Program-made: the position numbers and the translations under genes
Assembly (NCBI RefSeq): GCF_008831285.2
Contig: NC_045142.1
Coordinates: 5,959,501-6,023,500 of the forward strand
Length of the DNA stretch: 64,000 nt
Origin: Nymphaea colorata
Lineage: Eukaryota > Streptophyta > Magnoliopsida > Nymphaeales > Nymphaeaceae
Reading direction: 5' to 3'
Part shown: positions 39,990 through 53,999 of the stretch, piece by piece
Numbering within the stretch: position 1 is the stretch's first letter
Layout of the letters: the number at the start of each line of letters is the position of its first letter
The notes under the pieces: model-generated
What the model was told of the DNA's origin: nothing
The model's input: the letters and a program-made list of their open reading frames with translations, nothing else
Databases searched by the model: none

Positions 39990-41119
39990 GTGTGCATGTC
40001 GGTGATTATTATATTGTTTTATATTTAGAGGAAAGGGTTTATCAAGAGTGCCCCATTGGATTGAATAAGAAGTATAACCCATATATGAATTAAACTAAAG
40101 ATCAAAATTTCACCAGCCCACCAGTAAAGCTTCAACCAATCAAAGGGAAACTTATTTTCTCCATTGATAGGACCTCTTGACAAAGATTGACATAACGTCA
40201 CGAAGACCTATCCACAAGGGTTGTTTTGTGGTGGAAAGGAAATGTTCGAGACAAATGTTCCCTGTTTATCACACACCAGTAAAACAAAGCTTAGTCGAAA
40301 TTTCTCCCTAATTTTCAAGGGTGTGACACAATGGGTGGAGGAATATGTCTCAGATGTGCCCTTAGCCTCTTACCTTCATTGTTTTTCGTTTTTCAATGGG
40401 AAAACAAAGTTGGGAATCGTCTTTTCGGCTCATTGTGCCACTATTTTTTATTTTTGTTTCCTGGGAATTAGTTGTTGGCTGTTCGAATATATATTTGGGT
40501 TTTTTGAGCTATTTTAAACTGAGCAAACAACACATTTTTTCTATAAATCCTAGTGATTATTAACATGATATTGGGATGTTAGAGTTTTAAATAAGTATAA
40601 ATCGTATACTCCAATATTCTTCCATAGGTTAAATCAAACATGTGATTATTATTGAATGCCCAAGTTATGGGTAGGTAGTCATTAAACTAGAATCTCATCA
40701 TTTGTCCATTTATCCACATAAAAAATTGGAAGAGGGAATAAGAAAAGAACGGATAAGGATGTGACACATTCATTATCCAATAAATAAGGAAAATTTTAAA
40801 TCTTATTATATAATATTGATTTATATTCATTTTTATTGGGATTGTTATTTCAAACAACGTACTTTGTTGTACATTATAGGATGTATTTGAATCACATGTC
40901 CAAAACTCATATGGGACGTTCACGTGGTAAAGGTAGGATTTTACTACCGTGTAAAAATAGGGATTTGAGATCCTCATTACGAGGTCATGATTAGGACGAT
41001 TCTTTATGGGATCTGACTACACGGATCTGGTTTCCGGTCAGTAATGTACTTGGATCAGTATGTTACCAAAACCATAGACATCTTCACAAAAACGTGAACC
41101 TAATTCAATGTAAAATTGA
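39990..41119. other. Intergenic, no gene seen
   Basis: AT-rich sequence. A 98-codon plus-strand frame (40221-40517) with hydrophobic content matches no family and is not supported as a gene. Confidence 0.5.
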
Positions 41120-41590
41120 GATATAACAACAAGTCGAGCTACTTGATCTCGACTCGTTAAAGCTCATCTTATCAACGAGTTCGAACCGAGTCATTTGCTT
41201 AATGAGTCTAGCTAGAGTTCATAAATCGACTCGTTCAAATAATCGAGTCGAGTTTGAGTTCAACACGTAACTGTCGAGTTGAACTCGAGCTTTAATTGAG
41301 TCGAGCTCGAGCTCAACATGTAACGATGAATATGAATTCTATTCAAATGAGTTTGTCAAGCCTTGATGGAGTCGAACTCAAGTTCAACACGTAACAATGA
41401 ATATCGATTCTATTCAAATAAGTTTGTCAAGCCTTAATCAATTCGAGCTCAAGCTCCACACATAATTGTCGAGTCGACCTGCTTCTGTCGAGCTATTATC
41501 GAGCTCAAGGTCGAGTCCAGCTTGAGGTTTCATTAGTCGAGCCGAGCTCGAGCTGACTGAACTCAGGCTCTACTTGGCTCGTGTTCACCC
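41120..41590. repeat. TCGAGCT-rich degenerate array with ~68-bp tandem unit
   Basis: Many imperfect TCGAGCTCGAGC/GAGTCGAGTT repeats. Within them a ~68-base unit (AACATGTAACGATGAATAT ... GTTTGTCAAGCCTT) is repeated in tandem at about 41310-41372 and 41380-41437. A shorter related patch is at 54750-54900. Confidence 0.7.
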
Positions 41591-42679
41591 CTTCTGGGAT
41601 CTAATGCTCATCATGGCCCATCCGAACAAATTATGGAAGAAAACTTGTGATAAAGTTCTGTAATGCCAAATCCGATCCATTTACATCACAAACTAATGTT
41701 CCCAACGTCATAAATCTCTGTTTTCGTCTCACATTGGAAACATGAAAAACTATATGCAAGAAGAAGCATAGCGGATGCATCTTCCCTAGGCACCAAAAAC
41801 ATGCAGGTATTCTGCAGGGACAGAATGCATGATAGAGATTTCGGCTTTCAAATGGACGGTAGGATGACGTACTCCTCCTACTCACTCGAATACATATCAG
41901 CGCATAATGACACGATGTTTACTAAACAATTTCAAATTTTAAATTAGTTTGAATTATTTAAATTTTATTAATACATTGATACGCACCGACATTTAAAACA
42001 AAAGTGGTCCCCACCGATATTAATATATTGACCCCTATACCAGCGTTTCATTAAGGAACAAGTTTTAATTAACAGAATATTTTGTGGTAGGTTATTTAAG
42101 TCAACGCTTAATCAATGTTATGAGACTTAGACACAAGAATTCCTTATATTTTTCTCCTGACCGGATCTCTAAAGAGTTACCAAAGCAGTCAAGTGTTCTT
42201 ATGTTCCCTACTTGCGTGGCGCTCACACAGTTTGTAGGAACACTGCCTATTAATTCTGTTAAATCATGTTGTGGATTAAGTAAAAAAAATATCATTTAAT
42301 AAACAAATGAAATATATATAAAAAAGAGTTAAAGTAAAAGTCGCTAAAATATTAAAATAATTTAATCAGAAATGAAAACATACGCCACCCTTGAATCGAT
42401 CACCAAATTGAATGGATTTGATGGAACAAAGCGTTCTTATAACTGAAGTTTTCCTGCAATCAAACACCCCCAGCGCTGCAAAATTCCTGCTAAATTCCAG
42501 AGTAGGTTAGAAGCTTGAACCGGAAACTTTGACATCGTTAGAAGGAAACATGAGTTCCCTGGTCTGATGGGTTGCTTTCAATTTTCTCGAACAAATCACT
42601 GAAATGGAAAGACCCATGTGTTCGTTCCTTTGTAAGGAGAAGGAAACAGGAGACAGATCTCTTTCAATAGTTTGGGGAG

Positions 42680-42712
<33 letters not shown>

Positions 42713-44849
42713 AAATCCCATTCTTCAGCTGATTGAAGGACTGCAATTTTTAGATAAAATCGATAAATAGATAGATTCTTGATGAACAGTCAGCCAGAAA
42801 AAGAGATGATTTAATTCTCATGCACGTCACGACCGATATAAGAAGCTAGAGTGAGGAAGATAAGACCGCATCGATAATGTAGTCTGCCATTTTTTTTTTT
42901 AAAAAAAAGAAGATAATGATAGTCTGGTGAATCAATAATGGGAAGAGAGATTAAAAAACTACAATACATTGACTTAGTTTATATTGGTATGATGTTATGA
43001 TCCATCCAGGAATTTCTACGTCTAGTGAATTGTTGCTTTTTGATACGATTATTAATAAAATAAATTTAAATAAATATACTATTTTAAAAGTAAATAAATT
43101 AGCCAGTTTTTTCTTTAATTAATTTCAAGTGACCATGATGTTAATCCTCCTGCCAACGTGAAGGTCAAAGCCTCAAAGGATTGTTTTTGGTGTTTTGAGT
43201 TGACGCTTTCGCTTTGCTTTAACTTGAATATCCTCTTTTGCAGTACAAAGTATTGATGCCACGGGAGTTTGAAACGGAGACTAGCCATTTATCAGCCATG
43301 CTCTATCAGTTGCTTCAACCCCCTCAGGGATCTTTTCTCCAATTAATTAAGATTTGCAATGGAATTGGGTTTCAATTACCTCAAAGCATATATCTACTAA
43401 TTAGGTTTGCACTTAGGATGGCGCCCATGAGATTTGAACCCTTACAATTTTTCTGCCAATAAAAGTTCAACTTGTTGCAGCCTCATTGAAAAAAAAAAAA
43501 GGTTCAAAACTATGTTCAATAAGTATTTCCATTCAGCCAACCTCAATGAGTTGAAACATCCACAACTTGCAGAAAGCAAGGACATCCAAGCCCAGCTAGT
43601 TTGCCATGTGCAAAAGGAATCGCGAGAAGTGTTACCATCTTTTCTCTGGTAAGTGGGTGGAGTATTTCACTGTGCTTCTTTTGCCGTCAGGGTTTAGAGC
43701 TGCATCGGTGCCCAGTGTACAACCTCCAATATATATTAGCCAGTACATTGGCTTTCACCTATTGATACAAAGAGGATGACACCCATGCTACTCAAACCAA
43801 TAGTAAGCAGTCAATACTGGTATAAACCAATGTGCCAGCCCCCGGTTGGACTAGCTACCATCTCCTTTTATATCTTATCTGGTAATGAGAAAAGTTGTCT
43901 ACTAGTGAGGAAAACAGTCATGGATGTGTTCTGATCTAGAAATGAAACAGAGTTGACATTTTCAATAATCAATTTGATCTTTAGTTTGTTCTTTTAGATT
44001 TGGTGAAAAGGTCAAAAATCTAACTAAATAAAATCTGACTTCAACTCCATTGTCTAATTAGATGACCTGATAAGTGATGATATTTAGATGCCAAATCTTA
44101 TGTGAGTAATTTATCTAAGTTCAATTACATAGAGTTTAACTGTTGCAATAGAAGTATCATGAGTTTCTAGAAGCATATGAGTTTGCCTTCTTCTTTTTTT
44201 AATGCTAAAATAACTCTCTTTGGTATAATCTCATCTTCTTAAGCTTAAGAAGTAGCTTGACAAGGAGAAGAACATTGTGTTTAGAATACATGAATAGCAT
44301 CATGTTCTTGTTCAAAGGACAAGGCATGGTGCAGCATTTAATTCATGCTGGATCTATGAGTGGCATTCATAAAACAACATGTTTTTTGAGAGATTAAAAA
44401 AAAAAAAAGAAATTCTCAAAACATGTAGTATAAGAACATGTGTTCTAAGAAAATAATATTCTTCTTATTAGGCACATTTTAAGAGTGTTTTAGGTGCCCA
44501 ATATAGGATGTCATATGACACTTTATTTCATATATGTAGCCATGATAGGGTAAGGTAGACTTTAGTTCATTTTTTTAAATTAAGCAAGACCAGATATCTC
44601 AAGATGCTCAATTTTGTATTTAATGCATGCTTATACTTTTGAGATGAAGTGTTTCAAAAGTACATTTTATGATATAGAGGATGAAGTAGTATATTTTAAT
44701 TTCAGCAGTATTATTAGCTAATTCACCAAAAAGATAAATCTTAACCTTCACTTAATATATATTTTTTTAACGATAACCACCACAAGATATAGATGTCAAT
44801 TGTCTTTTACAAGAAACGAGATAGTTGAATCAAGTAACCAATTCTAAAA
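41591..44849. other. Intergenic, no gene seen
   Basis: No coding region recognised. There is a (CT)n tract near 42680-42712. Short frames at 42084-42299 and 43238-43652 have no family resemblance. Confidence 0.5.
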
Positions 44850-47520
44850 ATCACTCTACTCTTCACTCTTCCTCAAGCTGAGAGAGATAAAAGTTATGTC
44901 CCCATCTTGCTCAGAACATAATTCAAGTTGAGTCATTAATATAGTTTTGGTAAAAATGTCTATTGGTTGACTCGTGCCAGCAATGAAGGGAGGTGAGATT
45001 TCCTTGTTTTAAACTTTGTTTTTAACATAAAGAGTATATTTGCCATGTGTTTAGTTTTCTCATTGAACACAAGTTATGTTGCAATGAGAATTGTAGTTTT
45101 TATGTCACAATGCATTGGCATGGGAATGTGAATATGAAATACATTTCTTCTAAGTGTCCTGCATAAGGTAAATTCATATGTTATAGTAGCCATTACTCAA
45201 TATTCCCCTTTGCACTTGATTTGAAAATGATCTTTTGTTTGTCACTATTATGTTTCACCAAATTTTCATTGACAAATAATAGGACCTTGTTGTAGATTTT
45301 CTACCCAATGAACTTCCTACACAAGCTACAACCATATAGCCACAAGCATTAGTGTGATCAGCTCTTCCAATAGCTTCAACAAGCACATTTTTGAGAATTG
45401 TACATGAAGTCACTCACTTCATCGACTACATTCGGTAAACATGGCTTTATAACAGTTAGGTGAATTAGTTTGCCCTCTAACCTATGAGATTGACTTGTAT
45501 CTCAAACAAGCTTGCTTTCAACTTTGACAAAGTTTGTGATTAGCCTTTGTTAGTGTTTTCATAGGCTTCACACTTAGCTTCTTTGTCTATTTCAACAAAT
45601 CAGCAACATACTTCCTCTATGAGAAATATGTACTCTTTTGAAGTATTTAATGTTAATCTTTAGAAAGTATTTCAGCCTTTCCAAGACTTCTATATTGAGC
45701 ACCATATGCAAGTATTTCTTCACTTGGTTTGAGTTTCTATATCATTGTCTATCATAATAATTGTTGTCAACATCAACAAGAGCAAGAGTAGTTAGTTGGT
45801 TATTGAATTTAACAAATAAAGAGTCATTAGAAAAACATCTCTTGAATACTTCGTCTTCTAAAGCATGAGTCAACCTAGAGTATCAAAACTCTAGGACATT
45901 GTTTCAGCCCATATAATGCTTTTCTTAATTTAAAAGCAACACTAAGTTGCATGTATGTTAAGGTGGATTCAACGTGCATCTCTTGATGAAGCTATTCTTG
46001 TAGAAATGCTTTTAAGTCGAGTTAAAAGTGTCTTCAATTTTAATGCAAGCAATAAATAACAAGATTTTGAGCATTGTCATCTTCTATAGGTGAAAATGTT
46101 TTTGTATAATATAGTATTATAGTTTAAGAATATCCTTTGGCAATAAGATGTGTCTTAAATCATTCTTGTACACTTATTTGCATCTATTATTTTTTGTTGT
46201 CGCAACAATCTTTCAAGTAAAGTCTTTCTGAAGCTTTTCCAATTCTTCTATTTTCTTACACCATCCCGTGCAACTAAAGTTTTTTTTACATTGGTAAGTT
46301 GATGTTGTCTAGATACTCTAATAATATATCTAAAATACTTTTTATTTACTCATATTGAATTTGCTTTTCATTAGGATAATTTGCACCCTAAATGGTAAAA
46401 TCATGAGATCTATTGGGTTTTCTTGTCACTGTTTTGAACAAGAGATGCATGAGGCCACTATTTCTTCCCATGACATCATTGGAAGTATTTGGTTCATCTG
46501 GCTTTCAGTGTCATATTGCTTTATTGGTAGAAGTTCATTTTCTAGAGACAAGAAGTAGAAGGTCATAACTTCCTCCATTTAGGATCATAAGCAATGTGAT
46601 CAAAATAGAATTTGCTCTTCATCAAAGGAAACATCACGACATATGTAGGTCCACCTACTAACCACATCATAGCATCATATCTCTATTTTGATCAGGATAG
46701 CTAATGAACATATAGTCCAAGACTTTGTCTTCCAGCCTTAAAAAAGTGTTCCTGGACAAATCCAGTCCAACCAAAGCCCTTTAGATGTTAGAATATTTTA
46801 TTTCCTGCAAACTTCAACAAGAATGTTATAGTTGAGAGTTTGATTTGGGATCATGTTAACAATGTGGATACTTGTACTAAATGCATAGATGTACAACCCA
46901 AAACTAACTAGGACATTCATTTGAAATGGTAGACCTTGATTAATAACTTCCAAAAGATTTGCAAAAGATGTCGATTCTTACTTTCTGCAACTCCATTTTG
47001 TTGTGGCACTTCTACATATGCTTTAATTTATCCCATGTTTGGTGTCTAAAGGTATTAAATTTTTCATTCACATACATGGTTTGATTGTCTATTAATTCGC
47101 AAGGTTTGTATTTTGCAACCAAGCATAGTATGCACCATATTGTAAAACCCCAAAAGTTTATTGGAAGCTCCTTCATTCTTTAAATCCAAGAAACTTTAGA
47201 ATAGTCATCCATTGAGGGCAAATAATATATTGAATCATCATGAACAATAATAAGAGAAGGATCCCCCACATCTAAGTGAACAATTTCAAAACTTTGGTTT
47301 TGATTCCCTTACATTACAACAATCTAGTAGTTTTAGCATATTGACATACTTCACACTTATTTACAATAAAATACTAAATTTGGCATTGATTACTTTAAAT
47401 AACTAAAGGGATGTCCCAATCTCAACTGTCATTGGCTTTCTTGGACTTGCTTATCTAGTAGTTATTCTTCTCCTTTTGTGTTTAATATGTAAGGATCTTT
47501 TGGTTGCATGTCATTACCAA
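44850..47520 (-). mobile_element. Decayed Ty1/copia retrotransposon (pol region)
   Basis: Read on the minus strand, all three frames together show copia pol in order. Around 47380-47420 is a pre-integrase LRLGHPFSYLK piece, followed by integrase-like stretches including MDDYSK (about 47200-47225) and QKVRIDIF (about 46960-46985). Around 46640-46720 is an LDYMFISYPDQNRD segment. Around 45660-45830 the reverse transcriptase LKYFLKINIKYFKR and a VDVDNN version of the catalytic VDD motif appear, followed by an eroded QRKYV block near 45600. RNase H and 3' end remnants run down to about 44860. Stops and frameshifts occur throughout, and I could not identify LTRs. Confidence 0.75.
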
Positions 47521-49497
47521 TCATTTTCTTTATTGTCTAATCTTGAAATAACACTTGAGTATGAGAGAAAATAACATTATAATCCGGATTTTTTATAATT
47601 TTGCTAACAAACAACCAATAAATTTGGTGTTAGAGAAGGAAAAAGTGATTATCCAATTAGTTCCCCCTGCCTTTAGGATCCAATACTACTTTAGGGCTTT
47701 GGTGTACATACAATGCACTAAGACCCACCAATATGACCCAAAAGAATAGTACCCATGAAATTCATATGAGTCAGGCTCAATATTCGTCGGCAAGATTTCT
47801 AACTATTGGTCTTGAGCTGCACGTGATTGGAGTCCACTCCATATCCTGGTTCAGATTTGGCTCGACCTGGTTCTTTTGATATAAAAATAGTCCCACAAGA
47901 ATCCCACCATGTTTGGAAACTTTGAAATCAAACCCATGTTTCATTTCTATTAAAGTACACGAGCAAATAAATAAATAAAATTTAGATTGGACTGAAACTA
48001 AATATGTTAGGGCGTGAGTTGCGATCTCTCAGACCAGGAGCTGAGCTCAGTGTGGGAGTTGGTTGAGTTGTTATACTGGTATATTCAATACTTAGACCTA
48101 ATGTTTCATACCCATAGACATGTTCATACCCATAGACATGTATGCTTTAATAGGAATGAATTATGACAACTTATTGAAAAGTTTAGTCTGGTATGTATAT
48201 AAGATTGAAGTACTTATTAAAAAGGTTGTTAAGTAATTAATTATCCTAGTTCTTAACCTTAAGGTTAGAATGAAACACACTATGAGGTGGGTTGAGATCC
48301 GTTAGACTGACTGGAAGCTCCAACCGTGTTTAAGAGTAAACCAAATTGTTACACCTGACCCATAAATTCTACATAATTCTCTTGCTAAAAATAATGCTCT
48401 TCAATTATAATTTTTGAAAAATAATTTATTTTTAAACCTATCACTTTTCATACATTTTTAACTCTTTTTTTTTTTACACATTAAAGGTGATGCGTTTTGT
48501 TTGTTACACAAAAAAAAAAAAAAACTATCAAAGGGTCTTGACTATTTGATTAATGATTTTGAAGTAGAGAATATTTCTCAATTAATTAGTAATTACTTAC
48601 ACATTGAAACCGACAGGACATGCAGGCGTTTCATGAATTGAATCAACGGCAGATTGTGAATCGGCCAAAAAAAAAATCAGAAGATCATTCTTTTCGGAAA
48701 AACGTAAATCTAAAAAATATAGAAAATTTAATTCAAAATAAGAAATTTGCCATAATATTTGAAAAAATATTTAAAAGCTGACATATGCGCTCTTGAATCG
48801 GTCAACAAATCAGGATGATCACAATTGGACACTGGAGCAGATTGGACCCTGGCCCAGGCCAAGAATGTCAATGGATCGATATCATTTGCTTATTGACCCA
48901 AAGATCCGTTTAGTGGAATCAGATCCAAAATTGGATCCGAGATTTTATAAGTAAATCAGATCCTGTACCTCTCGGATCTGGATTTGAGTTTAGAAATCTA
49001 GGAGTCTGAGTCTCTAAATCTGAATCCTAGAGAGAAATTCGATTAAGTCGAATCTGGTAACTGTGGATCTGAACCGGGCCGAAACCGTTTTCATCCTTAT
49101 TCCCTAGCTCCAATGGATCCGGATCTTAGATTCGGGTCAAGTTCAAATCCGATTCGTTTGCAGTGGCTACTGTGAAACTGACGCCGGCCTCCGGTCAATC
49201 GTGACACTGAAGACAATGGCTGGAAATTTAAAATATTATTAAAAAAGAAAAAGAAAAAAAAAGAGAGGAAGAAACGGAAAAAAAAAACCCGAAAAACAAG
49301 GGGAAAACACTTGTGAGGGTTTCTCTCTGTCGCTTGTTCCAGTAGAGCCAGTGCTCCTGTGGGTGAAATCCTCCTCTCGAATCCTCTGGGGAAAGGGCCG
49401 TACAAGCGATTCTGAGAAGTGCCCACCGTCTCTACTTGAGAGTCGTTTGTGGTTGTTCTCTCTGATTCGTCTCCAATCCTTTCTGTGGTTCTCCTAG
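47521..49497. other. Intergenic and upstream region of the kinase gene
   Basis: No gene recognised to about 49090. A perfect 18-base tandem pair (CATACCCATAGACATGTT) lies near 48109-48144. GGATCTGAAT-type degenerate repeats occupy about 48870-49140. From about 49240 a GA-rich and then CT-rich stretch leads into the kinase ATG and probably includes its 5' leader. Confidence 0.45.
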
Positions 49498-52400
49498 ATG
49501 GGTTGGTTCCCTTGCTCGGGAGGATCGAAGAAGAAGCCCGTCAAGAAACCTGGAGATAAGAAGTCGTCTTCAGGTGACCTTGAAACTTTTCCTCATTTCC
49601 TCAGTTCGGTCGACGTTAGATCAGGATTTGTCGGGCGAATTTCGGCATGTTCCGAATCCCCAGGACCGGATTTTCTTTTCTTAATTCGTTCCTTTCGTTG
49701 TTGGTGTTTTTATTTCTTCCTCGGATGATGACGGCATTTGTTCCTCGTTCCATATTTGTGGTTAACATGAGGATTTCTCTTCGTTGTTGTTGCTCATTAT
49801 GGGGTTTGATTACTACGGTTTTGGGTTTTGGTGGTTGAGGTTATGGTGTTTGTTCTTTAGGGTCTTCGTTTGGAATATAATTTATTTAAATTTTCAATTT
49901 TAGTAGGAATAGGGCTTGGATCGTCTCCTGCCTTTTTAGGAAAAGAAATCTGTTTCGTTTCTTAACGTTTCTTTAGTTAGTTTAATTTACTCCCCTTAAT
50001 TTCGTTCATGTGGCCCATTCCTAATATGCACTAGAATTGCAATTTTTTACTATTAACGGGAAGGGAATGGTTGTTGTTCGATCACTTGCTACGTGGTCTT
50101 TGTTTGGAATTAGCAAAGTGTATTATGGATCGTTAGTTGGTTTCTTTTTTGGTAAATAGGTGGTTTGGGAAATTGGGTAGTGGGCATGTTTCATGGTGAT
50201 CTTATGACGGTTCGGCAGTTCCTTTTGAGAACAGTTCGTCAGTGGATTTTCGTACACGTGCGTGTGCAAGCGCACCTCTTTCTGTGCGTTAGAACGAGAG
50301 GTGGTATGATACTGTGTCCATTGCTGATTATGTTTGTTTAATTGTTATTTGTTCAGACAAATTCAAGACGAACCCATCGGTGGACACAAAGGTGGTTCAC
50401 AAGGATGGATCCACGCACATTGCTGCTCAGACATTCACATTTCGTGAATTGGCAGCTGCAACTAAAAACTTTCGAGCTGATTGTCTCTTGGGCGAGGGAG
50501 GTTTTGGTCGAGTATACAAGGGTCGATTGGAGAGTACCAACCAGGTTAGTTGCTTGACGATATTGGCTTACACCGACCCTTTTTTTATTGTTAGTGTCCT
50601 TGTTTTTTGATGGTAATGTCTTGGACTGATAGAAGGTGCCTGTGAATGTCTCATGGGTTATAAGTTACAAGGATTCGACAGTTTTTAAACATTAATATGA
50701 TGTGTCGTTCTCTTCTTTACATTGTTTATGATAATCGAATTGGAGATACTGCAGATTTGTTTGATGCTCTAGTAAGATTTAAGTAATCTATACTACTAAA
50801 GGAACATGTAGTGTGCTGTTTCTGTGGTGGCATTAGGGATAATATTTGAGGGGGCTCGAGATAATGATCATCGCCAACCTCTATCACATGTTTGTGATTT
50901 CAAATGGTGCATATTCAATTTTGAAAGTGGTTCGGGTTGCATAATAGAAATGGATGGTTCATCCAAGGTGTGCCAAGGATTGAACTTTGAAAGTGGCTCG
51001 TGAGGTGATGGTATTTTTTGTTTGTCTTTTTCTAGTACCAATGGGCATTTTATTTCTAAAATCTGTAAGATCTCAATCACATTTGGAACTTTCTTGAGAA
51101 CTTGATAAATCCTGCTTGGAAATTGAGCGACTCATCTCAGAAATCTTGTCAAGAAATGTTAGGAGCACTTGATTAGCACAAAATACTAAATCTTTCCTAA
51201 GTTCCTAACCTGCTTTTTGGCAAGTTTCAACTGCTCCAGTTATCGGTGTGGATTGCCTATTCACTTAGTGTTAAAGGGTAATGTTTCTATGCTTATGTGA
51301 TACTTTTGCTGTGTCAATGCTTGTTGCATGTTTTGCCACCTGTTTGTTAACTTGCAAGAATTCCCTTTGCACGATTGGATGTATGTTTTAATTGCTTTAT
51401 ATGATAGCCTTTGGGGAGTAGAGCAAGAAACATTCTTTGCAGCTTTTGTGTCTATGTGTCAAAGAATGTGATCAATGACCGAGAATGCTATATTATTACT
51501 TGGTGTAGGTTGTAGCAATCAAGCAGCTTGACCGCAATGGGTTGCAAGGAAACAGGGAATTCCTTGTTGAGGTTTTGATGCTAAGTCTACTTCATCACAG
51601 TAACCTTGTTAATCTGATCGGGTATTGTGCTGATGGGGATCAGAGATTGTTGGTTTATGAATATATGCCACTAGGATCATTGGAAGATCATCTACATGGT
51701 ACATTTTCCTCCATCATTTGAGCTTATGGTTAATAGACTTTCCTTTCATTTACCTCTAGTGTCACTTTTTGGTACAGATCTTACTTCTGATAAAAAACGA
51801 CTGGACTGGAATACCAGAATGAAAATTGCAGCTGGCGCAGCGAAAGGATTGGAATATTTGCATGACAAAGCTAATCCTCCTGTAATATACCGTGACTTGA
51901 AATGCTCAAACATTCTGTTGGGAGAGGGATATCACCCCAAATTGTCTGATTTTGGTTTAGCAAAGCTCGGGCCAGTGGGGGATAAGACTCATGTTTCCAC
52001 AAGAGTGATGGGCACATACGGATATTGTGCACCCGAGTATGCAATGACTGGGCAGCTTACTCTAAAGTCTGACGTTTACAGCTTTGGTGTCGTCCTTTTA
52101 GAACTTATTACAGGAAGGAAAGCAATTGATAATTCTCGAGCTCCAGGGGAGCATAATCTTGTCGCATGGGTATGTGCTCCCTTTATATGCTTTCATTACT
52201 AAAGTCGAAACTGAAAGTGTGGTAATGGTGACCAGCGCATTCAGTTGTCAATTCAACTTGATACCTGAAGGCCTTCATCATGTTTATTTTTGTTAACTAT
52301 TTTAATTTAATGATGAACTTCAAGCATGTTGTGTGGATTTGAGGTTTCTTTTTTATTTTGTTTAGCATGTGTTTTTTATATGTTTCTCTAAGCCAAGGAG

Positions 52401-52902
52401 AAGGCTATTTGCACATCTGAAATGTTACCACATAGCTTGCAAAGTGATTAGGTGAAGTTGCATCCTTTTTTCATTTTTGTTCAAGCTTTCTGCACTATCT
52501 ATCTACGTGGGTATCAACTGTGCTATATTGATGGGTTTGTTTTTGCTTCAGGCTCGTCCGTTGTTCAAAGATAGGAGGAAATTCCCACAGATGGCCGACC
52601 CTATGCTTCAGGGTCAATATCCAATGAGGGGCTTGTATCAAGCCCTTGCTGTTGCTGCAATGTGTGTCCAAGAACAGCCAACCATGCGCCCCTTGATAGC
52701 AGATGTAGTGACAGCTCTCACCTACCTTGCATCCCAAACATATGACCCTGATTCTCAGCCTGTTCAAAGCTCACGCTTTGCTCCTGGAACTCCACCTCGA
52801 TCAAGAAGGGAGAGTGATAGGAAACAAAACGGGTACTCTGACCGAGACAGGAGCATTGGAAGCAGAAACCACAATGAGACTGAAGTGCACTATTCTCAAT
52901 GA
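49498..52902 (+). CDS. PBL7: Receptor-like cytoplasmic kinase VII, PBL5/6/7 type
   Basis: Five exons, 49498-49573, 50357-50544, 51509-51698, 51778-52169 and 52552-52902, with matching phases, give 398 aa. The N-terminus MGWFPCSGG has the Gly2 myristoylation and Cys6 palmitoylation pattern of plasma-membrane-tethered RLCKs. The kinase domain is complete: GEGGFG loop (71-76), VAIK Lys93, YRDLK with catalytic Asp191 (YRD replaces HRD, as usual in this group), DFG (209-211), and [23 protein letters not shown] (219-221) in the activation segment is the site that AvrPphB-type proteases cut in PBS1-like kinases. The tail [17 protein letters not shown] and [11 protein letters not shown] fit the PBL5/6/7 clade better than PBS1 or PBL27. 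Such kinases phosphorylate targets downstream of receptor kinases in immunity or hormone signalling; the role here is inferred. The symbol marks the closest clade recalled, not proven orthology. Confidence 0.92.
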
Positions 52903-53060
52903 TAAGCACAACTACGATCAGCCATCTCTCTCTCTCTCTCTTTCTTGCTTTTTTTCTTTCTTGCTTTCTCTCTCTCTCTCTCTCTCATCGCATAGATGTC
53001 AGAGGTACCGTTTCTTCTCTGTGCATTATTGGTTCCTAGTCATCAAAATTTTCCTCAATC
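52903..53060 (+). repeat. (CT)n tract in the kinase 3' UTR
   Basis: Two CT-rich runs (about 52925-52943 and 52969-52987) separated by a T-rich spacer lie just after the stop codon and are probably transcribed in the 3' UTR. Confidence 0.6.
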
Positions 53061-53599
53061 TACAGGTCCGCCACATGCTTGTTCCTTGTATGTTCAGGAA
53101 ATTTATTATTTTCTCAGTGTATATGTGGGCTTTCAATCCCTTGTATCTATTCCCAGGTTACTGTTTTGAGGTTCTTAAAGACAACCACCATATTTTATAA
53201 TGCAATATGTCCAGTTCCATATATTTCTTTCTTCTCTTTATTCCTTTTACATTCTCCTCTCCCCGTTTCAGAATGCACTTAAATAATGCCTTACTGCTGA
53301 TCTCCGTAGGGAGGGCACGAGTTTGCTTGAACAGTTTTTAATGGTCTCAGAAAAGCTTTCCCTAGTAAGCGCAACAAATCTAATCCTTTTTTTGGGAAAT
53401 AGACCATGTTTTCCCTTTCTTATTGGTCCAAGTGGTGTTCATTGTTATTTGAATTAAAAACAACTAACCCTTGTCTTGGCATGCTTGTGCCCCTGTTAAT
53501 TTAATTGCCCATCACTCTGTGCTAATCTCATTTGCTGTACTTTCGGTGGTGGTGCTATTGTTACACCTACTGAGCTTCACCGCCCTTAGATGAATCGTC

Positions 53600-53998
53600 A
53601 TGTGGGATGGGGCAGGAGAAAAATGGCACTGCTTCAACGTGCCCCTGCTGGCGACCGCATTCACTGCTGAACGTGCTTGCTTCCTGCATCACCCTTGTAC
53701 CACTCATGATTTCACACATCCACTAGCATCTACTGCTTGGAACATTCATCTAGTTAGAATCTCTGTCCATGTGAATGAGGGTGTTTACTTTATGGTCCGG
53801 CCGTTCATAGAAAAACAGGAAAAGCAGAACCCACTTGCCTTAAGATACAACTGTGAAGCTGCTCAATACTCCTTTGTGGGTGGCACACCTATGGACTCAA
53901 CTATGATCAAAGGAAAGGATGGCATGGTTTGTGCGGTCATTGTCTTTGAGCTGCTCACTGCAAAGGAGATGGTGGGTACTGTCAGGGAGCCCAGTTGA
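53600..53998 (+). CDS. Uncertain 132-codon frame
   Basis: An uninterrupted frame (MWDGAGEKWHC ... GTVREPS) about 700 bases downstream of the kinase stop on the same strand. I recognise no domain. Codon use is not clearly different from the surroundings, and the region could be distal 3' UTR or intergenic DNA. It is listed only because it is among the longest unexplained frames here. Confidence 0.12.
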   Translation: MWDGAGEKWHCFNVPLLATAFTAERACFLHHPCTTHDFTHPLASTAWNIHLVRISVHVNEGVYFMVRPFIEKQEKQNPLALRYNCEAAQYSFVGGTPMDSTMIKGKDGMVCAVIVFELLTAKEMVGTVREPS

Positions 53999-53999
53999 A

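Noticed and set aside
41120-41590. TCGAGCT array as a CRISPR-like or regulatory operator array
   Set aside because: Units are degenerate, unevenly spaced and lack unique spacers; it is a plant nuclear tandem repeat.
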